This document shows, one piece after another, positions 31,836 through 42,084 of a DNA stretch of 64,000 nucleotides. The position numbers were made by a program, and so were the translations under genes. This stretch comes from Symsagittifera roscoffensis. Its lineage: Eukaryota; Xenacoelomorpha; Acoela; Convolutidae. Below the pieces are notes generated by a model. The model was given only the letters and a program-made list of their open reading frames with translations, had not been told where the DNA came from and ran no database searches. The stretch spans positions 12,500,844 through 12,564,843 of the forward strand of contig NC_087067.1 of the NCBI RefSeq assembly GCF_963678635.1, written 5' to 3'. Each line of letters opens with the position of its first letter. Within the stretch, counting starts at the first letter, position 1.

Positions 31836-32237
31836 TTGTAACGATTTTCGAAGAAAATCAAGGAATATTTGTGTTCATGTCCTTTTATCCAGGTTTATTT
31901 CGACTTTTTAATTAGCCATTTTGATATCATCCGAAAAGTTTTGATATTTCAAGCTTTTATTTTAAGCTCCATAAAAACTTTTTCTATAAACTAATTTTTG
32001 TTCAATTTTGGGGGTTTGTAAAATACTAATTTGGGATCCTTAACGCGCACTATGTTTCGTGCTGTTTAAGCTGTAAGCTTAAGTAGCGATAAAATTGAAC
32101 TGAATTGAGGCCGAAAGTTTGCTCTGATTAATACGTGACCAGACTCAAAAATGTCAAATTTCAGTTATTATAGCGTGAGTAGGGTTACGATGAAGAAAAA
32201 AAATTTTTCGCTTCACCCTAGCACGAGCAGTCTTGTA
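31836..32237 (+). repeat. 520-bp repeat, copy 3 (diverged, shortened)
   Basis: The head is recognisable as ACGATTTTCGAAGAAAATCAA then GGAATATTTGTG. The tail keeps TTCGCTTCACCCTAGCACGA and GAGCAGTCTTGT, but the hairpin is mutated. Confidence 0.65.
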
Positions 32238-32246
32238 ATTACTTGT

Positions 32247-32749
32247 CATTGTTCGGACTGTTTTCGAAGAAAGTGACGGATGTTTCGTGCTGGGGTGTTT
32301 TTTTCTCGAGACAAACTTTGTTTTACTAACCAGTCAATTTGACAACAATCTTTGTTCAATCTGAAAAGTATTGTTGTCCTGAGCCCAAAGTGGAAAAAGA
32401 TACTGCACTAGCGATTGTTTTTATTAAAAGTATGGGGGCTTAAGTTTGACTAATTTGGGACAATTACTGCTCAACCTAACTCGCGCTGTTCTGCAGAGAA
32501 TTAATCATTTGTCTAAATTGATCCAAATAGTTTTGAAGCATGATATGTGGACTAATTTTTTTTGCTATATGAGAAATGCATTACTATGTACTTTAAATCA
32601 CATGTGCGGAGATGCTTGAAAACTTTTTTTTTCAGTTGATTTATATTTTATGAAAAATTCTTTAACATTTTCAAAGAAAACACTGCTTCATGAGCCTGAA
32701 AAGGTGATCTGAATATTCATGGCTTCGCCCTGATACGAGCAGTCCTGTT
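32247..32749 (+). repeat. 520-bp repeat, copy 4
   Basis: It begins ten bases after copy 3 with TTCGGACTGTTTTCGAAGAA and ends with TGGCTTCGCCCTGATACGAG then CAGTCCTGTT. Same orientation as the other three copies. Confidence 0.75.
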
Positions 32750-34457
32750 GTACATAAAAGGACAAAATCTGAGTCCTTTGCTTGTCAAGAATGTCCTGAT
32801 CAAAGGTAAAATATATCCCCAAAGCAAATTTAGAGGTTCTATTTTGTAACCTTCACCAAAAACTTGAAGCCAAAAAATGAGTATCTAAATTTGAAAAAAA
32901 AACTTTTTTTTGTGAAAATTTTGAAGTCGTATTTCTTGAGATATTGGTTCGTCATTTTTTGTCCTATAAATACATTTTTAAAAGTCTTCAGCTTTCATGG
33001 TCGAACATAACAAACCCTTCCTTTTGCGGTTGGTAAGAAAACTTTTCAGTAGCAGAACTAGTATCCTGACAGGCCGAAATGCTGCAATATGATTTGCAGG
33101 CCTGCAGAGCTCTGCATTTTCTTCTCAACTTCTGTATCGTCTATGAAATTATCTATTTTAAGCAGCTTTTAGTTTGACGACCCTCTATGACGGAAATTGT
33201 ATTGAAACTGTCATTAATTTTTGTTAAGTAAATTGTTGCAATTTTAAGGCATGAACTTAAATAATCCGCTCAATTTGATTTTAAAAAAATAGTATTTTCG
33301 CTTATTTTCTTCTATATTTTAATATTTTGATTCGCAGTTAGCGATCGAACCAATTGATATTCTTTGACAGGACCTGGCTGATCTTGTGTAACAAAAAATT
33401 TGATTAGCTATCATTCTCATTTTTAATCTACAAATCCAATTATCTGAGGCGAATAATTTCAAATTGACCTGATCTGCTAAACTAATTAGAAGTCAATTTC
33501 TTGTTTGACAGGTTTATAGTTGTATTAATCAAATTGACGTACATGGCTTACATAAAGCTAGCTTACTAACCCCACTTCCCTTACAGTTTACGATTTCTCC
33601 CTAAGTTTTTTACTGTTGAACGGGCGAAAGTTTTGCTCGGACCAGGACGGAGCCTTGAATGCTTTGACTGCATGATCAAAAACCAACACCTCACATGATA
33701 TGTAAAGCGTAAAGTGATTTTTTTTGCACTTATTATAGCATAAGTAGACCATTTAGCATGCCTGAATTCAGTTTTGAAGGATTTCTAAGATGCATTTATT
33801 TTACGCTTAAGCGTTAATTGCACGAAAAACATTGTGAACCTTTATAAGTCCTCATTTTCACAGGTGAAATCTATTTGATGTTTGATATCAGTATATCAAA
33901 ACCCATCGGATGATATAATAGATTTCCAAAATAAGAGTTAAAAAATCAAAATTTGTCGCGCGGTTCAAAAGCACCCGGGCATAAACATTCAGCCACTTTC
34001 TTTGAAATTCAGAATAATAATGATAAATGGTTTCAAGAGGGGAACAACACTTCTCATATTTGTAAAAAAAAACCCGATCTGTTTCTTAAATTCAATTGGT
34101 TATTAAAAACAAACTTATATGAGAAAAGTTGATATTTTTTCCTCTCCAGGATCTTCTTCTTTTTGAGCAGTACCGCTTCAAGAAAAACCTATTATGCATA
34201 TTCTTTTACTTGTGCTCAAATATATTAAGCTATTAAACAAACTTCAAAAATTTCGAAACCCCATCTTAGAAAAACATCAAAACAACAAATTAGTTGGCTA
34301 GAAAAAGTTTCTATCATGCTATTTTTCGACCAGTTTTTTTGACAGTTATTGTCAACTGTTTTAGGAAGCTCAATTTCAAAAGGATGACGATTTTTTGACA
34401 GAAAAAGTGTTCAGTCGAAGCCAGTTTTAATTTAGATCAAAACGAGGCCATTGAGGT
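32750..34457. other. AT-rich non-coding stretch
   Basis: No gene supported. A segment at about 33540-33640 (CCCCACTTCCCTTACAGTTTACGA region) resembles 36605-36695, showing another diverged dispersed repeat in direct orientation. Confidence 0.4.
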
Positions 34458-34706
34458 GCTTTTGTATCACTGAATGAAAAATATCTATTTCACTGGACTG
34501 GCCAACCCATCTTAACTCAGGGTTCCAATTTTTGATCTAATTTGATTTTAATTATTTAAAAAAATTGAAGCCCTGAGTCATTATGACTAGCATTTTTTAC
34601 TAGAATTGGTCGTGGCAAAGCTTTTTTCACTTCTATGAAAGTGCATTGAGTTAAGATGGGTTGACCATTTCAGCGAAATCTGTTTTTCTCAATCAGCGGT
34701 ACAAAA
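34458..34706. mobile_element. Fold-back / MITE-like element with long inverted ends
   Basis: AACCCATCTTAACTCA (34504-34519) faces TGAGTTAAGATGGGTT (34647-34662). Outwards, the flanks keep partial inverted similarity to TTGTATCACTG on the left and CAGCGGTACAA on the right, giving arms of about 60 bp around a roughly 130-bp centre. No coding. Superfamily unknown. Confidence 0.6.
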
Positions 34707-36296
34707 AATAATGGATATAACTCGAGAAACTTTTTTTGAAAAGCAGGAATAAATTATGGTATACCACAGAGACCGTTTTGAGCTAATTTCTATTCATTTT
34801 ATAGGTAAATGACTTACAGAAAAGCAACAGCCCTCAGCAAATTATAAACTTGTTTTTTATGAGGAAAATACACTTCAAATTAATTTTTCCATTAAAAGGT
34901 CTTTAAGCAAATTATCAAAACATTTTGGACGAAACTAGTTTTGCTTCGCATGCAGCAAATTAACCTTCAACACAGAGAAAATCAAAAATTGTTTTTTTTG
35001 ATGAAAAAATTCTGTTAAATTTTCTACAGATTTAACAATCAGTGACGCAAAAATAGAAAAACTCAATTGTTTCAATAATCTTGGGATAATTTTAGATAAA
35101 AAAGTGAGCCTAATAAGTTCTATAGAAAAAGTAAAAGGCACTGTGGGCATTTTTCTAGATTGAGAAATTTTTATGACCAAAACTGAACTGGTTTTTTGGC
35201 CTATATTTTTTTCAGTCGATTTTACAGCACGGAATTTTCGTTTACGCTACAACTAATAGAACTAAATTGGAAAACCAAGAATTACTACTGAAACGTCTTG
35301 TTATTTGCTTATGTAAAAGAAAAAAAATTGAGTCAAGCAAAAACAAAAGACAACAAAAAAAACTTATACTAGTAGATAATGACATACTTAAGAAAGGCTA
35401 AAATTTTTAAGCCTCGAAATATGGAGTGAATGCCAATCTGAGTTTTTTGTCAAGTAAATACTACAAAAAATGCATCAAAAGGGCTCCACTAAAAGAATAT
35501 ATCAGTAACAGCTACACTGCTCTAATTTTGCAAATATGATGAAATGTTTTAATGACCAGGAGCTAAACAACTTCAACTATCAGTTTTTAGATAATTATTA
35601 TAGAACTAATAGCGACATGATCAATCAGGTAATTTTGAGCCTCACATTAGTGATTGTGATTTTGCTTCCTTTATTAGTTTTTTTCTTGCAAGCCATCAAC
35701 TTCTAGTTCTACCAAAGAATAAAAACTTGCTCATCCATTTTTTTGTGAGAAAGTTGGGCTCTCAGCCCAAACTTTACCCTTTTATTTCAAAAATCCTTAA
35801 TTCTTGATATTCAAAAATAACTGTAGTTGATTTGCGCTCTGATACGCCCGAAAAAAAAAACAAAGTTTAATATTTTTGCGCTCTCTCAAATGATATTTAA
35901 TTATTAGTTTTTCAATTGCATTTCACTTGAAAACAATTTCGTTATCATTATGATTACTATAGTCATGATTATTTTTACGATTTTTAAAATAATTATAGTT
36001 ATTATCACATATCCAAAAATAATTGTGGAAATTTAGATATTCCAAATAACGCTTTATTCGATGAGAAACGTATCAATTCCCACACAAAATTCTCATGGAC
36101 TTCAATTGCTACTTGGTTATCCAAGACAAAAATAATCCGTCATGATCCATCACAGAAAATTCAGACCACCAAATTGATTCTTTTGTCATTAGAAGTCCAT
36201 ATTTTTGAACCAAAATCGATTTGATTTTGTCAAGATAATTTTTTGTAAGCATTTATGTTTAGGGGAAAAAATCAATTATAATCGATTGTCCTTACG
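34707..36296. other. AT-rich non-coding stretch
   Basis: Only spurious short frames. There is an alternating AT-rich patch at about 35940-36010 (ATTATGATTACTATAGTCAT type). No supported gene, RNA or element. Confidence 0.4.
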
Positions 36297-36485
36297 AGGC
36301 CAAACTGTGCACTGGATAGGCGCATAATTTTGTGTCTGTATGTTCCTGGATTCCAGAGACAAGTCTTTAAACTTGTTAAAATTTTGTCGGAACGATCAAA
36401 GGAAAGTAAAGAACAAAAAAAAGAACAAAGGGAGTGTCCTTTTTGCGGAATCCGCTCACAATGTACAAAATGCACAGTTTGGCCT
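36297..36485. mobile_element. 189-bp MITE-like element with 15-bp perfect terminal inverted repeats
   Basis: AGGCCAAACTGTGCA at 36297-36311 is exactly complementary to TGCACAGTTTGGCCT at 36471-36485. The right half (AAAGGGAGTGTCC, TTGCGGAATCCGCT) recurs at about 41815-41885, so this is a family. No clear target duplication at these borders. Confidence 0.6.
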
Positions 36486-36834
36486 GGTAGTGGTAAGTTA
36501 TTATCTTAAGAATTAAGTTTTGTTTATTTTGCAGAAAGTCTATGCCATGTCTTTTACATTATAACAAGCAAGAGATTTAAAAATTCAAACTCACTAAACC
36601 GTTCAATCCTCTTGCTTACATAGTTTTTCTATCCCACTTCCCCTCCAATTTACAATTTACCCCTCCCTTTCATAAGTTTTTTACTATTGAATACTCAATG
36701 CAAACTCCACTTATTTTACAACCGGAGGGGATGAGTAAAAGGGGGTGCGGTAAAAGACCTGGAGATTACATTGAGTATCCAGCCCCCTCGCATTTCAATC
36801 ATTAAGCATCAACCGTTCAACCATTCTTGTACTT

Positions 36835-36856
36835 GGGGGGGGGGGGGGGGGGGGGG
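36835..36856 (+). repeat. Run of 22 consecutive G
   Basis: A pure G homopolymer of 22 bases is written in the sequence, inside otherwise AT-rich DNA. It could form a G-quadruplex. Its length is uncertain, as homopolymers of this size are prone to sequencing and assembly error. Confidence 0.85.
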
Positions 36857-37015
36857 TAATCCGGAGGGCGAATGGCGATTGTGGTACCTTAACAATAGTG
36901 AGAACAAAAATTGCAGCCTTTTTTCGAAAGTAAGAACAATAAAGTTTTTTAAATTTTTTTTGCCCTGGGATATATATGTTTCTATCAATTTCATCTAACA
37001 TGATTCAGCATTTGT

Positions 37016-37021
37016 TTTATT
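37016..37021 (-). promoter_or_regulatory. Candidate polyadenylation signal of the sialidase gene
   Basis: AATAAA on the minus strand lies 15 bases beyond the sialidase stop codon (37037-37039). It would give a very short 3' untranslated region. Confidence 0.45.
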
Positions 37022-37036
37022 CAATAATTCGCAATC

Positions 37037-40000
37037 TCAGTCAATCGGCCATACATATCCACAACAGCCATACTTATTGTCCATACATTCCCAATTTGTC
37101 TTTCGTACACAATATAGACAAGGGCAGTGTCCCCCCTTGGGGTCATAGTATGGCTTAGTGGCCACAGAAGAGTAGTCAGATGGACCTGGGAAAATAAGGA
37201 GTGAGTTTTTCCAATGATTGGCCGAGATTAGTGGACCACTGACAGTGTCATATCGACCCTGAAAAACGAGAGACTGTTTTATAACCAAACGAAAAATATT
37301 GAACGCTTTCAATAAAAGATATCGATCTTGTTAACTAATGATTTTATAACATTGGTTCGGCCCAAAATCTGATTGATTTTGATGACGTTATACGGTTTTA
37401 TTACATATTTTTGTGCTGAAAATCTATTGTATTAGGACCCAAAAGCATGGTTTTCAACATAGTTTTGGCTTGGCTTTTCAACTTGATTTATATTCATAAT
37501 ATATAAATTATGAATAAAAATTATGAAAAATATTCAAAAGCACATAATTTTCAAAAACATGTTTTATCAGAAAAAAAATGATTTAAATCGATTTGAATTG
37601 AAATTTTAGTCTATTAAATAGATCTTTTTGACCCAGAAAGTCTATTCAAACCAATTTAAATTGATTTCGTTGAGATTTTGATAAATTTCACGACTAAAAA
37701 TCCATTTAAATCAATTTAAATAGAATTTTTAGGCAAATAATTTTTTTTCTACCGTAAAAATCCATTCAATCCATTCTAAACATTGAAGGGGACCCATTAA
37801 CACCATTGAAGGGGACTCATTAGCAAGCAGTGGGGCGAACTCCCGAAAAGAAAGAGCATTCTCGCCACCGCCCCTTCTAGATTCTGATGCTGCCTCTCAG
37901 CTTCTGGACCAAAAAATTACCTTTAGAAAAATTTTCTCGATGCTCATCTTTTGCCGACCAGTCCTAAAGTTCTCAACTAAAACAAAAAATTTTGGCAGCA
38001 ATATTGACCAAAAAGGAAAATGCCTAAAATTCCAGTGTTTTTGGTAAGGCTTTCTACGAAAAAAAAAAATCTCTTTTTGACCAATTTTTTCAATAAGGAG
38101 GAACAGAGACATCAAAAAACATAATTGTGTCGTTTTGTATGTATCAATTTGTATGATTTCAAAAACGGTCCTTGGAGTTTTTATCCCTTTTCTTAAATAC
38201 AAGCCTATCCATGCAGATCCACGACTACAGATTCGCCCCTGCATTTATTTGGCCTTCTCTAATGTTGTTGGATAGTTTGAAAGTTTGAACAATGGATATA
38301 ACCTTATTTGACTGACTCTTTCATTGATCATTTCCCATTTGGTTTTGCCCGATGGTGTTGGTTCATTCATAATAAGTTAAATGAGTTCTCAAGATTTGAT
38401 TTTCGAAACTCGCAAATATGTAAGTATTGCTTGGAAAAATTGATGACTGGATTGGTGTCACAAAACAGTACTTCAGGGTGATAGTACTCGCCCTTTGGTT
38501 GGCGAGTATGTCGAACCCCTGTTAAATTCCAGACAATTGATACAAAGCTTACCTTTTTTCTGGCAATAATTAAACCGAATTTGGATTTGGCCGACCTACA
38601 AAAAGTTTATCGATTTTTCTATGAAAATCATTTCCCCCTCCCCTCGCAAAAACACTGGAACTGTCGCTCTTTAATCATACGCAAGTAAAAGGATTTTCAA
38701 TTTCCAATTAACTTAGTGACCTGTTGTTAGCGTTATTCGGGTTCGTGAACAGCAGAGTTTTGTTGTCAAAAAGTGCCAATCCAGCCGCACACGCTGGGTC
38801 CGGCAGGTCTTCGTTGATGCGAACGAACTCAGTCGGAAACGTCTCGCCACCATCCTTCGAAATCATCGTCATTCGGCATGGACAGTGAAAATGGTTCTGC
38901 ATCAAGTTCTTTTTTAGCTTTTTTTATAAAAAAAAATTGATCAATCAATTGTGTTGTCGCTTATTTGCTACTATTTGCGATTCAATATCAAAAATATACT
39001 TAATCCCTGTTAAAACTGGATCCCTGTTAAAACTGGGTTAGAAAACCGTAGTTTGTAATAACCGACTTTTAATAATATTAGCTTTTATATTATATTTGCA
39101 TAGATGAAAATAGATTTTGTAGGATTTCGTACAAGTATAATCAGATAGGAAAACTAAAAAAGATCCCTGGTTCCTAGCATTGACCATCAAATCTCCATTT
39201 GGCAATTCTACCATTGTAACTTCATCGGGTAAATAATCACCTGAAATCAGACTCCAAAATTTACTTGAATAAGCTGAATCTATAGCTCAAACCACATATC
39301 TTTCATAAAAATAAAAAACATTCACAGTTTTTTGATCCGAATTACTTGAATGATTACTAACAAATTATTCTCAGTTTATCTAGCTCACTCGCACGAAAAA
39401 ACGCACACAAATACTTCTTCCATTTCGCTGTAAACAATCTTTTCCCGCAAAATGAAAAGTAGGAGTTTTTGTTTCAATCAGTAGAATTTTTGCCACCTAC
39501 CTTCGACTTTGTCTTGCTCAAATGGGATACCCAAATGGGGTTTCCCTAAAGTCCAGTTGTCGCCGTGGTCGTCACTGAAAACACAGTAAACTCCATCGAC
39601 CAAAATGGGTTCGGTATGTCCGCATGCAATTAGGCGTCCTTTGTTAGGAGGATATCTTTTTTGAACTCCGAGAGACGGTCCGCCACAGTATTCAAAAGCT
39701 CCTGCAAAAAATACAAAAAGACAAAAAAAATTACGATTCATATACATTTTTCAAAATATATTCAGCCACTGAGTAAATCTCAATTGCTCAAATTTAACCA
39801 GCAAAACTGATTGCAATCACAAAACTGCTAATTTTCCGTTAATTTGGTTTTTTGTTGGAAGTTTTAATAAGCAGCGCTTGTGGTGAGGTTTTCAATGGTT
39901 TTCTGTGGCATTGATTGTCGTAATTGCATTGATTGAGATTAGGAAAAAATCTCGTAATCAATTTGAAGCCGAAGTCACAAACATCTTTGTCATATTTTAC

Positions 40001-40872
40001 TAAGCTCACTATCGCCATAACTGAGTTTTTTAAACTGCATTCCCATTTGTCGTCGTTTTTTGCCCAAAAGATGAAAAAATTTTCAAAAACTATTTTTTTC
40101 TTCTTGTTGCTAAACTTACAAAAACTGCATGTAACTTATTAACCTATTTGAGATGAGATGTTGACTGGCTTAGACCAGGTTCGACCATCGTCCAGTGATT
40201 TGCTGACGTAATTGGACCACTTATTTCCCGGACAATCTTTAGAACAGGCGGTGAAAATGACCAGGATAGATCCTTTCTCTGCGTCCACAATCAAGTTGCC
40301 CATGAAAATTTTGCCACTGTCAGGAGACTCAAAAATAGTTGAGATCGGCGACCTAATGGAAACGTAAGTCGTTTTTGTAAACACCTTTTCGATTTTCGAA
40401 AAAAAACCCAGCGAAATATTAATATCCCAGTTGAAATATTAGATATAAACTCTTTAAAAAATTCATCACAAACTTTTATAAACGTTCACAATTGGAACAT
40501 TCAAAGTTTTGCTTTGAAAAAACGAGCAGTCAATTTTAAATTTTTATGCTGCACTAATAATAAATAACGTAGAAACTGCTCAAAACTGCTTTCGTACCAA
40601 GTGATGCCATTGTCCTCCGAGTACTTGTAGGCGATGTTCTTGGGAACCCCGTCGCTAGTTCCTCCGAGACGCTGCTCCAACACCACAACCAACGTGCCAT
40701 TCAGAGGTCCAATTGCAACCACTGGGATCCGGTAGTTTAACCCAGACTGTGGAAACCCATTTTGCATAACTGTTACGTCATACACCAGCACAGGGTTCAA
40801 GTCACGTGGGAAGGCTACCTTAATAGCCAAAAAACAAACTAGCAGGAAAACATCTGCCTTAAGTGCCTTCAT
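37037..40872 (-). CDS. Lysosomal-type sialidase (NEU1-like), 7 exons, 403 residues
   Basis: Sialidases remove terminal sialic acid from glycans. Exons: 40872-40598, 40352-40144, 39701-39501, 39240-39155, 38896-38721, 38595-38553, 37258-37037. The phases join exactly and sum to 1212 bases. Residues 1-22 are a signal peptide. YRIP is at 47-50. Asp boxes are SEDNGITW (85), SLDDGRTW (144), SDDHGDNW (204) and SKDGGETF (270). Likely catalytic residues are Arg48, Arg251 (NARNQ) and Arg316, Asp74, Glu240 (VELPNG) and nucleophile Tyr359 (GPSDYSS). Length is close to vertebrate NEU1. ATG 40872 is chosen over the one at 40932 because the signal peptide starts there. Weak points: the exon 4 donor is GTTTTC (cutting earlier would need a GG donor), exon 6 is only 43 bases, and the last 40 residues are Cys-rich and divergent. 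Intron 6 is 1.3 kb. Confidence 0.88.
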
Positions 40873-41149
40873 TATCAATAAAAAACGGATGAAAGATTCG
40901 AACAGATGTTTTGTCAATGAATTAAGTTCCACTTGATTGGATAAAACAAATTTGATTTTACTGTTGATACAATGTCTGAGAATGATAATTTTGCATAAAT
41001 GATGTTAGAATTTGCTGGTTACTTGAAATTGCTGGCCTCGAGATGTAAGTTAGCCATTATAAGGATGGCTAATTGGTTTAAAAGCGACCCCGTACCCAGA
41101 AAATTTTCTGTGCAAGTTCTGAAATTCTCAAAATTTTACATATATTGAT

Positions 41150-41670
41150 TCTTAGATCTGAAATTTTTTATTTCAGATCTTGAAAATGTGAAACTCAGAT
41201 CTTAAATAGAAATCTTCAGATCGAAATAACCTTGAAAATCAAAATTTCAAATCTGAAATTAGATCTGAGAAGCCCTTTGTTCAATTATGATTTATGCAAC
41301 TTGAGCAAACCATTTTTTATTTTTTTAGTGTTTCTGAAATACACACTTGTGTTTAACTTACTTAGCGGTAAGAGAAGCTTCCAAACAATTTCACAGACAG
41401 TTTTTTGAACAAAATTTCTTGTTAAACCGTCTTATAATCTTTTTCGAAAACTGTAAGAAGGACTAAAAACTTTTTGATATCAAGAATTGATTTTTCAGAT
41501 TTGAAATAACCACGAAAAACTAAATTTCAGATCAGAAAAAGCTTTTTTTCAGATCTGAAATTGGATATGAAATAACCCATTCCTAAAGTATCCAAGCGTT
41601 ATTTTAACATTTCACAACCCATTTCAGATCTAAAATTAAGATCTGAAAATGATTATTTCAGATCTGAATT
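41150..41670. repeat. Cluster of TTCAGATCTGAA-type palindromes
   Basis: About a dozen full or half copies of the self-complementary word TTCAGATCTGAA, or close variants such as TTAGATCTGAAA and CAGATCTTGAAAA, occur in roughly 520 bases, mixed in both halves. Nothing coding overlaps. Confidence 0.7.
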
Positions 41671-41814
41671 AGAACAATAACTAGGTACGGAATCTCATCT
41701 CGCAACAAGAACCACCTCGCAACAATTTTTTGAAATTGAGCATGGGTGATGCGGATTTTGAAATTGAGTTTGGCTGGTGCGGATTTTTGAAAGCTTGGGT
41801 GGTGAAAGAACAAA

Positions 41815-41885
41815 AAAAGAATAAAGGGAGCGTCCTTGTTGCGGATTCCGCTTACATATCTCAAAATCCACAGTTTGGCCTCGTA
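41815..41885. repeat. Partial relative of the 36297-36485 MITE
   Basis: AAAGGGAGCGTCC, TTGCGGATTCCGCT and CCACAGTTTGGCCTCG match the right half and right end of that element in the same orientation. The left end is not visible, so the copy is truncated or eroded. Confidence 0.55.
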
Positions 41886-42084
41886 CTGTTGATCAGATGA
41901 GCTTTCTTTTCGATTTAAATAAGAATTAAATTGGGCAAAGAAAAGATAAGAAACAAGATTAGTTCAAAAATAAGGGGAAAAAATTTCACGCGGAAAAAAA
42001 ATTCCCCTATTTTTCCTAAATAAGGGGGAAAAATTCTTGATATAAATACTCCAAAAATTGGGGGGAAAATTTCACGCGCATTAT

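Noticed and set aside
7427-40872. Functional link between the element SGNH hydrolase and the host sialidase (both could act on sialoglycans)
   Set aside because: The sialidase lies about 13 kb outside the LTRs, has host-type introns and is duplicated separately. Proximity alone does not support a shared system.
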